Positions 24,211 through 32,725 of a stretch of DNA of 61,542 nt are shown piece by piece. The DNA lies in assembly GCA_002435785.1 (NCBI GenBank), contig DIUC01000072.1, forward strand, positions 47,413-108,954, read 5' to 3'. Numbering within the stretch: position 1 is the first letter of the stretch; every line of letters starts with the position of its first letter. Below the pieces are notes generated by a model. The model was not told the DNA's origin, searched no databases, and was given only the letters and a program-made list of their open reading frames with translations. The position numbers were made by a program, and so were the translations under genes. Source of the DNA: Saprospiraceae bacterium UBA6168. Lineage in GTDB: Bacteria > Bacteroidota > Bacteroidia > Chitinophagales > Saprospiraceae.

Positions 24211-25791
24211 TCAAAACCATCCCGTACGCTTCGTCGTTGTGCGGCGGGCAGGGGTTTTTATGCCAAATGCACCGAGCAATCCACGGGTCAGCTCACGTGC
24301 GATGGTGGAGCCGATTTGCCGGGTAGTCGGGCTGGACACCATTTTTTCTATCATGCTCTTTTCCTGCCGCTTTGGCGTGACTTTTTCCGCAGCTTGTCTT
24401 TGCTTTTTTAGTTCGGCTTGGTGTTCCTCTGTTTTGACCTCCTCGATTTTCTCATGCAGGATTTCATAGGCACTTTCCCGGTCAATGACCTCATTGTACT
24501 TCCTGATGATGGTTGACTTGCGCAAAATACCGTCAATTTCCGCTGGTGTCAGCACGTCCATCCGGGATTGCGGCGCCCGCAGCAGCGTATGGGCGAGTGG
24601 GGTAGGGATGCCCTTTTCGTTCAACGCCGTCACGAATGCCTCGCCGATACCCAGTTCTGTGAGGAGGTTCTGTACATCATAATATGGTGTCAGAGGGTAG
24701 TTTTGGGCGGCCAATTTGATGGCTTGACGATCTTTGGCGGTGAATGCTCGCAGCGAATGTTGCACTTTTAGACCCAATTGCCCAAGTACGCTATCCGGCA
24801 CGTCCGCCGGGTTTTGGGTAACGAAGAAGATGCCAATGCCCTTTGAGCGAATGAGCTTGATGATGGCCTCGATTTGGCTTAGCAAAGCCTTTGAAGCCTC
24901 TTGGAAAACCAAGTGCGCCTCGTCAATGAAAATCACCAATTTCGGTTGGTCGAGGTCGCCCTCCTCCGGGAAACTGGCGTAAATCTCGGCGAGCATCTGG
25001 AGCATGAAGGTGGAAAACAACTTCGGCTTGTCCTGGATGTCCGTCAGTCGAACGATGGAAACCATGCCCTTGCCGTTTTCGTCCAAGCGGCACAAATCGT
25101 TCACATCGAAGCTGCGCTCGCCAAAGAAAACCTCGGCGCCCTGCTGCTCCAGTTCCACTATTTTTCGCATGATGGAGCCGACGGAGGTGGAGGAGGTCAT
25201 CCCGTATAGCTTCTGGAATTCCTCTTTACCCTCGTCGCCTACGAACTGAAGCACTTTTTTCAGGTCCTTTAGGTCGAGCAACGGCAGGTTGTTGTCATCG
25301 CAATATTTGAAAACGACCGCTACCACGCCGCCCTGCGTATCGTTGAGGCCCAGTATTTTTGAAAACAGCACAGGCCCGAACTCTGTCACCGTGGCCCGAA
25401 GCCTTGCCCCTTTTTCATTGGACAGGGTCAGGAACTCCACCGGGCTGCCCGAAGCCTTGAACGGTACCCCTATTTTTTGATGGCGCTCCTCGATTTTAGC
25501 ATTGCTCTCTCCGGGCATGGCTATCCCGCTGAGGTCGCCCTTGACGTCCATAAGCAGCACTGGCACACTGAAACTGGAGAGTTGCTCCGCAATGATTTGG
25601 AGCGTTTTGGTTTTGCCAGACCCCGTAGCCCCAGCAATGAGGCCGTGGCGGGTCATCATGCGCAACGGAACTTTTACTTGTGCGCCTGGTATGCTTTCTT
25701 TGTCCAGCATAGCGCCGCCCATTACGATGGATTCGCCTTTGAAGGTGTAACCTGCTGTGATGTCGGAGATGAATTTTTCCTTGTTTGACAT
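24211..25791 (-). CDS. HerA-like ATPase (DUF853/YjgR type)
   Basis: A 526-residue cytoplasmic P-loop ATPase. Walker A is GATGSGKT (54-61), followed by VLLMDVKGDLSGIAMPG, Walker B LVIFIDEAHLVF and IGIFFVTQNPADVPDSVLGQLG. These are the signatures of the DUF853 branch of HerA/FtsK ATPases. The C-terminal 90 residues are charged and probably coiled coil, ending in a basic tail. HerA-type proteins translocate DNA as hexamers with NurA nuclease; this branch has no assigned partner. The next gene upstream on the same strand is a DNA/RNA nuclease of a different family. The leader carries octamer-like repeats. Confidence 0.88.
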   Translation of the reverse strand: MSNKEKFISDITAGYTFKGESIVMGGAMLDKESIPGAQVKVPLRMMTRHGLIAGATGSGKTKTLQIIAEQLSSFSVPVLLMDVKGDLSGIAMPGESNAKIEERHQKIGVPFKASGSPVEFLTLSNEKGARLRATVTEFGPVLFSKILGLNDTQGGVVAVVFKYCDDNNLPLLDLKDLKKVLQFVGDEGKEEFQKLYGMTSSTSVGSIMRKIVELEQQGAEVFFGERSFDVNDLCRLDENGKGMVSIVRLTDIQDKPKLFSTFMLQMLAEIYASFPEEGDLDQPKLVIFIDEAHLVFQEASKALLSQIEAIIKLIRSKGIGIFFVTQNPADVPDSVLGQLGLKVQHSLRAFTAKDRQAIKLAAQNYPLTPYYDVQNLLTELGIGEAFVTALNEKGIPTPLAHTLLRAPQSRMDVLTPAEIDGILRKSTIIRKYNEVIDRESAYEILHEKIEEVKTEEHQAELKKQRQAAEKVTPKRQEKSMIEKMVSSPTTRQIGSTIARELTRGLLGAFGIKTPARRTTTKRTGWF

Positions 25792-25797
25792 GTGATT

Positions 25798-25852
25798 GAG
25801 ATATTGAGAATCTTAGATATTGAGATATTGAGGTTTTGGGTTTTGAGGTTTT
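25798..25852 (-). repeat. Octamer-like repeats in the leader of the HerA-like gene
   Basis: On the plus strand the units are GAGATATT, GAGAATCT, TAGATATT, GAGATATT, GAGGTTTT, GGGTTTT, GAGGTTTT. On the coding (minus) strand this reads as CTC-AATAT-like octamers beginning 6 nt before the ATG at 25791. Confidence 0.75.
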
Positions 25853-25907
25853 GGATTATGCCCGAGCAATAATTAAGGCGAAACTGCGACTAAACCAATT
25901 CTTCCAT

Positions 25908-26834
25908 TCATTGAAAATTCCATTCCTGCACTCGGCGCTGGAACTTCTTCTCGTTGGTTTTCCAAAGGTTTACGTCAAAATTTGCTTCCAGTTCCTTTTC
26001 CAAGTTGGGTTCCATGAGGTTTTGGAAAAAATTGATGCCCGTCAGCCGCTCCACCTCGTCCACGGAGACCGCAAAGGATTCTAAGCGCTCAGTGGAGGTT
26101 CGGTTAGGGACAATGAACCCGATAGCTTTCAATTCTGGTTCTGTGAGGTCGAGCAACACCTTATAATAAGAAGGTGCAACTGCCACTTGGTTTTCGCCAA
26201 TCCAGAATTGGATGGGCTGGGTCAGCACCGGCCCCGTTACGACGTACAAATGTTTGAAACGTTTCGCCCAGTCACGGGTCAGTTCCTCCAATTCTCGCCA
26301 AATACCTTTGTTGAAGCCGGGTTCTTGGGGCGAAATATTGCTCATTAAAAAAGTCGCAGACATGGCCTCCGCAGCAAAAGCCATGTCCGCCGCTGGGACG
26401 AGATGCCCCCTGTCATAGCGGCTGCGGCGGTAGTCTTCGGGGGTAGCGCTCCCGTTTACCACCTTTGGGTCTGGACGAAAATCGTTGCTGCGCTCCACCC
26501 TCTTCACATTCAGGCGCTGGGCGGTCAGTTCATAGGCACACCATTCGGGCAGTTCGTATTGCTCAACATAGGAAAGCGCAAAGTATTGGTGCTGCACGAT
26601 GGTTCCGTTCGGGTTGGTGGGGAGGTAGAAAATACTGTCGGCTCCCGTCTCCTCCAAATTTTCAACGTCCGCTTTTACTACTTCGAGGTCTTGAGGAGGC
26701 GCATCCTCGCCCACAAAGCTTTTGAAACCCCAGTAAACCAAACCCATCAGAACGGCGAATAAGCCAGCCCTGATGACCAATCCCGTGCTTGCAGCCTTGC
26801 TCGACTTTTGGTGATTTTTGCGAAATTTTGCCAT
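25908..26834 (-). CDS. Membrane-anchored DNA/RNA non-specific endonuclease
   Basis: A 308-residue protein of the beta-beta-alpha metal (NUC1/Serratia) nuclease family. The active site is DRGHLVPAADM (141-151; general base His144), with FNKGIWRELE supplying the Mg-binding Asn. The basic N-terminus and one transmembrane helix (about 18-37) suggest anchoring in the membrane with the nuclease domain outside the cytoplasm. The start at 26834 is chosen for this topology; an in-frame codon at 26921 would add an unconserved His/Gln-rich leader. A -7 element at 26941-26948 is compatible with both. It may scavenge nucleic acid. Confidence 0.88.
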   Translation of the reverse strand: MAKFRKNHQKSSKAASTGLVIRAGLFAVLMGLVYWGFKSFVGEDAPPQDLEVVKADVENLEETGADSIFYLPTNPNGTIVQHQYFALSYVEQYELPEWCAYELTAQRLNVKRVERSNDFRPDPKVVNGSATPEDYRRSRYDRGHLVPAADMAFAAEAMSATFLMSNISPQEPGFNKGIWRELEELTRDWAKRFKHLYVVTGPVLTQPIQFWIGENQVAVAPSYYKVLLDLTEPELKAIGFIVPNRTSTERLESFAVSVDEVERLTGINFFQNLMEPNLEKELEANFDVNLWKTNEKKFQRRVQEWNFQ

Positions 26835-26940
26835 GAATTGCACTGGCTGGTTGATTTGGTGCTTTTGGTGTTGGTGGCGGCAGTATGTTGCGGGAGTGGC
26901 TGATTGGTCACCGTCCGTCAACTAAAATCGTCAAAGCGGG

Positions 26941-26948
26941 CAAAGGTA
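26941..26948 (-). promoter_or_regulatory. -7 promoter element of the nuclease gene
   Basis: Minus-strand TACCTTTG, an exact TAnnTTTG match. No -33 element at ideal spacing. Confidence 0.5.
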
Positions 26949-26984
26949 TGAATTGGATTTGGAACGGATTCCGCCCCAAACTAA

Positions 26985-27025
26985 AAAAGCCGAATCAGGT
27001 GTTTTCCTGATTCGACTTTTCTTTT
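26985..27025 (-). terminator. Terminator after the CFA-synthase-like gene
   Basis: Stem CGAATCAGG (26991-26999) with CCTGATTCG (27006-27014), flanked by A-rich and T-rich sequence on both sides. It lies between two leftward genes, so it ends the CFA-like transcript. Confidence 0.8.
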
Positions 27026-27063
27026 TGGGAAAGTCAGCTAGTGCGGTCGTTGGTCAAGGCGTG

Positions 27064-28218
27064 TCATACCCTTGCCTCCATCTCGCCCAAGTTGGTAGCG
27101 CCAATGAAACGGTTTCGATCGGCGTTATTCAAGTTTTTCCGGCATACAATCTGGTAAGCCGTGGAGCCACCTTGGCGTGCAGTATATACTGACCAGCCGA
27201 GGAAAACCTCATAGATTCGGAAAACCCGTTCGCCATATTTCTCCAATACTTTCTCCTTGTTGCGCTGCCAGTTGTCATACCAGTAATGGATGGTTTTGCC
27301 ATAGTGGATACCAATGTTTTCAACACTGTGAACTTCAAACCCGACTTTTTCAATGCGCCTTAAATCCCAATTGAGCGGCATGCTTGCGTCTGCACCAGAA
27401 AAGATGTGTTCGCTCATGAAAAGTCCCCATACCAGTTCTTCCCGGTCCTTTTTTTGGAATAAGCTGCTGCGCTCTCTCAGCCCTGCAATTTGCAAATAAA
27501 ACAAGCCGTCGTCTTTGAGCATGTCATATATCTGGGCCATGAATTTCTTGAAATACTTGATGCCTACGTGCTCCGCCATTTCAAGGCAGGTGATTTTGTC
27601 GTATTTTTTGTCACGTGGAATGTCCCGGTAGTCCATTCTCCATATTCGTGCCCTATCTTTTACGCCATATTCTTCAATTTGGCGGTTGCCCCAATCAGCA
27701 CCCGCTTGGGCAATGGTTACACCTGTTGCATCCACGCCATAATGCTTGGCCAAATGCGCTACCAAAGTGCCCCAACCGCAACCAATATCCAATAAAGACT
27801 CGCCCGGTTTTAATTGCATTTTCCGGGCAATTAGGTTCATTTTGTTGTCTTGTGCCTCCTCCAAGGTCTCGTTCTCTTCGTTAAAATAACAACTGGTATA
27901 AATCATCCTGGGGCCGAGGAACCAATTGAATAAATCGTTTTTATTGTCGTAATGGCCACGCACGATTCGCTCGTCTTGCGCTTTGGAATGTATGACCACT
28001 TCAGGTATCAAACGGGAAACGAAGAAATTATAATGGTGCCAAATATACTCATAAGTGAAGAGGTCTTCTTTATGCTTTAGCAATTCCATTAAGTCGCAGT
28101 TAATATCAATGCGGCCTTCAATGTAGTCATTGATGAAATGCCCCGCAGCGACGGTTGGTTTGCTATAACGTCCGGCAACATTTCCCTTTTTTACTTCAAT
28201 AAAATCTGACACTTTCAT
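27064..28218 (-). CDS. Cyclopropane-fatty-acyl-phospholipid synthase family methyltransferase
   Basis: A 384-residue class I SAM methyltransferase of the CFA/mycolate-modifying family. Motif I is LLDIGCGWGT (142-151), with VTIAQAGADWG, CLEMAEHVGIKYFKKF and the C-terminal HYWYDNWQRN typical of CFA synthases. These enzymes add a methylene (or methyl) group across double bonds of membrane phospholipid acyl chains. The first 80 residues are not the usual CFA N-terminal domain, so the substrate may differ. The start at 28218 (MKVSDFIEVKKG) is chosen because upstream in-frame sequence is Lys/Asn-rich leader. A -7-like element, TAGTTTTG, is on the minus strand at 28332-28339. Confidence 0.87.
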   Translation of the reverse strand: MKVSDFIEVKKGNVAGRYSKPTVAAGHFINDYIEGRIDINCDLMELLKHKEDLFTYEYIWHHYNFFVSRLIPEVVIHSKAQDERIVRGHYDNKNDLFNWFLGPRMIYTSCYFNEENETLEEAQDNKMNLIARKMQLKPGESLLDIGCGWGTLVAHLAKHYGVDATGVTIAQAGADWGNRQIEEYGVKDRARIWRMDYRDIPRDKKYDKITCLEMAEHVGIKYFKKFMAQIYDMLKDDGLFYLQIAGLRERSSLFQKKDREELVWGLFMSEHIFSGADASMPLNWDLRRIEKVGFEVHSVENIGIHYGKTIHYWYDNWQRNKEKVLEKYGERVFRIYEVFLGWSVYTARQGGSTAYQIVCRKNLNNADRNRFIGATNLGEMEARV

Positions 28219-28704
28219 GTTATTCTCTTTGTTTGTTTTGTTTTGATGCGCTCGTGCCAACAAATCGAGAATGGCCTTCTCTAAGTATTGGTGGGCGTCT
28301 CAAGTTGTGATGATTTGCACAAATTTCGAGGCAAAACTACAAAAAGTGCCCGTTTGCCCTAATCTAATTTTGAGGAGCTTTAGTAAAATTGTACGGTGAC
28401 AGCGGTATCTGAACATTGATGAACAAGGTTTTGCCCCATCTATCGGGACTGAGGGGCCTTGTTTTTCCCAAAATAGGGCAATGTTGGCAAAGGAATCGCC
28501 ATTAAAAGCATTGAGCCGGGTGACCCACCTGAGAATTTTAGACTTTTGACAAGGAATTTTGGAAGTTATGCAAAAGGGAATAAATTTGTCCGAAAGTTGA
28601 TTTCGAACGCAACCCTGGGCCAAGTTTTTGATATACTAAACCTACTTTTCACCCAAAAACCGTTCAGTAAACTTCCACCAAATTTTTCACCAAAATACTC
28701 AAAA

Positions 28705-30720
28705 ATGTCTCGAATTGCCACGCTTATCTGCTTCCTCTCGATACTGTCTTCTGAAGCCTTTTGCCAAAAGAAGGAATTGAAAACCAAGTTTGGCAAGATT
28801 TCCGACAAAGAATTGGCCATGACATCCTACGATGCCGACCCAGCGGCTTCGGCAGTGGTATTTTTTGACAAAGGATTGTTGGGGCATAACTACATACAAA
28901 ATGTTGGTTTTAAATTGGCCTTCGAGCGGCATTCCCGCATCAAGATTTTCAAAAAAGAGGCACTTTCTTTGGCTGACATCATCGTTCCGCATCACAAAGA
29001 CACAAAGGTTAGCGACATCAAGGCCACCTGTTACAACCTTGAGAACGATAAAATGGTGGAGGTAAAACTTGACAAATCCAATATTTTTGAGGAGCCTGTC
29101 ACCAAAAATTTCAAGTTGACAAAGTTTGTCATCCCTGGCGTCAAGGAGGGTAGCATTGTAGAATACAGCTACACTTTGGTATCTGCGGGTGGAATCGGCA
29201 TGCCCGACGAATGGATTTTTCAAAAGGAGGATGTCCCAACAATATGGAGTGAGTTTTATTCCTCCGTGCCGGCGTTCATCGAGTTCAAAAAGATGTCCCA
29301 AGGGTGGGAACCCTTTACCTTGGCCGAAGAGTCACAAGGAGAGGAACTCATAGGTGGAGACCTTCGATACACGGTCAACAAATTGCACTTTATCCAAGAA
29401 AACGTGCCTGCACTAAAACCCGAAAACCACGTTAACGCCCCACGTGATTATCTTTCAAGAATTAGTTTTGACATTCAAGCGGTATATGATATTGACGTGG
29501 TTCCCGCTGGAAATTCCTATCGAATCGTAAATGGGTTGCCCACCGATTTTAATAGGACTTGGAAGGTACTTGGTGCTGAACTCTTAGAGGAGGTTTACGA
29601 TAAAGATATTACTTCATCCAAGCACACGGATGAAGCTGCAAAATCGTGTACAGCAGGCAAAACAACAGACCAAGAAAAGCTGACAGCCATTTATGAGCAT
29701 ATAGGCACCAATTATCAAGTTAAACGAGATTATGACCGAATATTCAAATCCCAGTCGTTGGAAGCAATGGTAAAGGACAGGAAAGGCACTCCAACTGACT
29801 TGAACCTGCTGTTAATCAATATGCTTAATAAAGTAGGAATCAAGGCATGGCCTGTGCTTATCAGCACCACCAACCACGGTAGGGTCGCTTCGTTCAGGGT
29901 CTCATTGGACGAATTTAACAGGGTCGTCGTTGCCGTAGAAACAGCGGATAATCAAATTGTTATGGTGGATGCCGCTGCCTTCCCAAACCCCGTGGGGTTA
30001 TTGGCTAAAGAAGACCTCGGGGGGGAAGGGCTGCTCCTAAAGTCAAAAAATGATATATCGTGGATACCCCTCCAGAACAAGGTGGCTTTAAAATCTGTCA
30101 TCATCGCAAACATGAGTTTGGAGTCCGACGGGGCCGTGCAAGGTTCAGCCGTATGGTACGAAAGTGGGTATGAAGGGGTTTCAAACCGGAAAGCAATAAA
30201 GGCCAGGGGAGAGGAAGCTATGGTCAGAACTGCATTCAAAGATTGGTTTGCAGACGGCAATATATCGGAGCTAAAAGTAGCAAATGCGGCCAATTGGAAC
30301 GAGCCTTCCCTTAAAACCGAATTCAAATTCGAGTCTGGTGCATTTGCAAATGTATCGGGCAACAAGATTTACCTGTCGCCGATGGCTGGGCTTGGGCTGC
30401 ACGAAAACCCGTTCAAAAACCCTGTCCGGAAATTCAATATAGACCTTGAGCCGCAGGGTGAAATCGTCTATAATTTGAGCTTCAAAATACCGGAAGGTTA
30501 TAGGGTAGAAGAATTTCCAAAAGGTGTCAAATCCTATTTTGAGGAGAATGACTTGAGCTTCGAGTATTTAACTGAAAATAATGCTGGGGTTTTGAAGTTT
30601 AACATTCGTTTCAAGCAAAAGACCAACACCATTAATTCGGGTTCTTACACTGACCTTCAAAAGTTCTTTAGCTCAATCGTTGCCAAAATGGAAGAACAAG
30701 TCGTATTGACCAAGATTTAA
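28705..30720 (+). CDS. DUF3857 protein with degenerate transglutaminase-like domain
   Basis: A 671-residue secreted protein with signal peptide (MSRIATLICFLSILSSEAFC-Q). A DUF3857 domain (about 40-240) contains VKEGSIVEYSYTLVS. A transglutaminase-like fold follows (EKLTAIYEHIGTNYQV to VDAAAFPNP). The expected catalytic Cys position reads RKGTPTDLNLLL (Thr362/Pro363) and the His position reads FNRVVV, so only the Asp of the triad remains. A C-terminal beta-rich DUF3858-like region ends the protein. It is probably a non-enzymatic periplasmic or surface protein. The start at 28705 is set by the signal peptide. The next gene, 18 nt downstream, is a relative with an intact triad. Confidence 0.87.
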   Translation: MSRIATLICFLSILSSEAFCQKKELKTKFGKISDKELAMTSYDADPAASAVVFFDKGLLGHNYIQNVGFKLAFERHSRIKIFKKEALSLADIIVPHHKDTKVSDIKATCYNLENDKMVEVKLDKSNIFEEPVTKNFKLTKFVIPGVKEGSIVEYSYTLVSAGGIGMPDEWIFQKEDVPTIWSEFYSSVPAFIEFKKMSQGWEPFTLAEESQGEELIGGDLRYTVNKLHFIQENVPALKPENHVNAPRDYLSRISFDIQAVYDIDVVPAGNSYRIVNGLPTDFNRTWKVLGAELLEEVYDKDITSSKHTDEAAKSCTAGKTTDQEKLTAIYEHIGTNYQVKRDYDRIFKSQSLEAMVKDRKGTPTDLNLLLINMLNKVGIKAWPVLISTTNHGRVASFRVSLDEFNRVVVAVETADNQIVMVDAAAFPNPVGLLAKEDLGGEGLLLKSKNDISWIPLQNKVALKSVIIANMSLESDGAVQGSAVWYESGYEGVSNRKAIKARGEEAMVRTAFKDWFADGNISELKVANAANWNEPSLKTEFKFESGAFANVSGNKIYLSPMAGLGLHENPFKNPVRKFNIDLEPQGEIVYNLSFKIPEGYRVEEFPKGVKSYFEENDLSFEYLTENNAGVLKFNIRFKQKTNTINSGSYTDLQKFFSSIVAKMEEQVVLTKI

Positions 30721-30738
30721 CCCAATTATTGGATTATT

Positions 30739-32634
30739 ATGAGATTTATAATTGCACTTAGTATTTGGTGGATGGGATTGAGCTATGTCGCTGCACAATC
30801 AAACTACGCTGCCGCTGCCATTCCAGAGGCTTTGGTGAAAAACGCCTTTGCCGTCGTCCGTAAGCACGAGCTGAAGTTCACCGTGCTGAACAAAGGCGAA
30901 GCCATTGAAACCGAGCATAAGGTAGTTACCCTCTTGAACCGTGATGCTATTGATTGGTTCGGTGAGCCAGCATTCTATTATTACCAGTTTTTGGAAATAA
31001 AGGACATAGAGGCATCGGTTTATAACGCCGAAGGAAAATTGGTCAGGAACTTAAAGAAAAAGGACATAGAGGACGTAAAGCCTTTGGATTATTTCGTGGA
31101 TGATATTCGCTATAAACTCCTTCGTTTGCCCTCAAACAATTTTCCCTATACCATCGAATATACCGTTACCAAAAAACACAAAGGGTTGATGTTTTATCCC
31201 CGTTTTCAGCCGCAATCCTCTCCCAACATAGCTGTTGAATATGCCAGTTTCGAGGTAGTCATGCCCACCGATTTGGAGGTGCGTATAAAGGAAGTAAACT
31301 TGCCTCCCAACTGCAACACAGGCCCCAATAAATGGGAACTGCAAAACATTGCCACCTTCCTGCCAGAGCCGTTTTCAAGGAACACCAGCCTTAAGCTCCC
31401 TGCAATATTGTCAGCACCCACCGAGTTCAGTTTTGGTGGATTTGACGGCAATATGCGGACTTGGGAATCTTATGGCGAGTATCTTTTTAAGCTGAACAAA
31501 ACACAAACCGAACTATCACCCGAGCTAAAGCAAAGACTGCTAAAAATGGTCGAGCCTTGCAATGATGTTTATTGCAAAATTCAGCGCATATACGAGTACC
31601 TCCAATCCAATACCCGTTATTATTATGTCGGGCTTGGCATCGGGGGGTGGCAACCTACTGCCGCCGCCAAGGTGGACCAATATAAATATGGTGACTGCAA
31701 AGGCTTGAGCAACTATACCGCCTCCATGCTCAATGCTGTGGGGATACCTGCTTGCTATGCAATCATTCGGGCAGGCAAGAATGAGCAGTTCACCCAATAT
31801 CCAGACTTCCCGAATGCGTGGTTCAACCATGCCATCGTTTGTGTTCCATTGGAAAATGACACGATTTGGCTGGAGTGCACCAGTCAAACCGAAAGCTGTG
31901 GCTTCCTTGGCGATTTTACCGACAACCGCACTGCCTTGGTGATGACCCCGACCGGAGGAAAAATCATACAAACCCCCAAATATGACGAAACCAAAAACAC
32001 GGTTTACCGTGCAACCAATGTGAATCTCCAACCTGACGGCAGCGCCAAGGTGCTTTCCCAAGCCGTTTTTGGCGGTATCTCTCAAAATTACCCTGCCCAT
32101 TTGGAATCCCTCCATGACGAAAAACGGAAGGAATCCCTTTACAAAACATTGGACATCAACAATTTTGAAATCGTCTCCCTTGATTTCAAACGGAACAGCG
32201 GGCGCATTCCCAATGTGGAGCAAACCATGTCCCTTTCTTTACAAAATTTTGCAAGTGCCAATGGCAAACGGCTATTTTTGCCCATCAACTTGATGGCCGC
32301 CAAAATGGAAGTGCCCAGCAACAACCCCGCCCGTCAGTCCGAGTTCCAACCCCACCCAAGGGGCTATGCCGAAATTGACAGCCTGACCATTTCCCTGCCG
32401 CCAGGGTTCAGCCTTGAGGGTAAATTTGAGCCAATCAAGGTTGAGTCCACCTTCGGTAGCTTTGAAAACGAAGTGGTGAGCGATGGCCAAAACCTGCTGG
32501 TACTTCGCCGGTTGGTAGTGAACGCTAACATTCATTCGCACGAAGCATTTCCTGCCTTCCTTGATTTCCTCAAAATGGTATCCAAGGCCGACAAGGCAAA
32601 ATTGGTCTTGGTAAAAAATGAGGGCAAGCCGTGA
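30739..32634 (+). CDS. DUF3857/transglutaminase-like protein with intact triad
   Basis: A 631-residue secreted protein with signal peptide (MRFIIALSIWWMGLSYVAA-Q). It has a DUF3857 domain, a transglutaminase-like core with YKYGDCKGLSNYTASML (Cys320), WFNHAIV (His364) and IWLECTSQ (Glu379 in the acidic position), and a C-terminal DUF3858-like domain. The Cys and His of the papain-like triad are present, unlike in the gene upstream. It may be a cysteine protease or transglutaminase acting in the periplasm. It is only 18 nt from the upstream paralogue, so the two are co-transcribed and may form a pair. Confidence 0.88.
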   Translation: MRFIIALSIWWMGLSYVAAQSNYAAAAIPEALVKNAFAVVRKHELKFTVLNKGEAIETEHKVVTLLNRDAIDWFGEPAFYYYQFLEIKDIEASVYNAEGKLVRNLKKKDIEDVKPLDYFVDDIRYKLLRLPSNNFPYTIEYTVTKKHKGLMFYPRFQPQSSPNIAVEYASFEVVMPTDLEVRIKEVNLPPNCNTGPNKWELQNIATFLPEPFSRNTSLKLPAILSAPTEFSFGGFDGNMRTWESYGEYLFKLNKTQTELSPELKQRLLKMVEPCNDVYCKIQRIYEYLQSNTRYYYVGLGIGGWQPTAAAKVDQYKYGDCKGLSNYTASMLNAVGIPACYAIIRAGKNEQFTQYPDFPNAWFNHAIVCVPLENDTIWLECTSQTESCGFLGDFTDNRTALVMTPTGGKIIQTPKYDETKNTVYRATNVNLQPDGSAKVLSQAVFGGISQNYPAHLESLHDEKRKESLYKTLDINNFEIVSLDFKRNSGRIPNVEQTMSLSLQNFASANGKRLFLPINLMAAKMEVPSNNPARQSEFQPHPRGYAEIDSLTISLPPGFSLEGKFEPIKVESTFGSFENEVVSDGQNLLVLRRLVVNANIHSHEAFPAFLDFLKMVSKADKAKLVLVKNEGKP

Positions 32635-32667
32635 CAACCAACCCTTGTCTCGTTTTGTCCCTGACAT

Positions 32668-32701
32668 TTTGTCACACATCCCCGCAAGTTTTTTACCTTT
32701 G
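32668..32701 (+). promoter_or_regulatory. miaB promoter (-33 TTTG, -7 TACCTTTG)
   Basis: TTTG at 32668-32671 and TACCTTTG at 32694-32701 are separated by 22 nt, an exact fit to the Bacteroidota housekeeping promoter. The start codon is 24 nt downstream. Confidence 0.75.
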
Positions 32702-32725
32702 CAGCCTTAAATTCAAACACAGGTT

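Noticed and set aside
28300..28704. Upstream extension of the first DUF3857 gene (to 28546)
   Set aside because: The extension is not signal-like; the signal peptide at 28705 marks the likely start.
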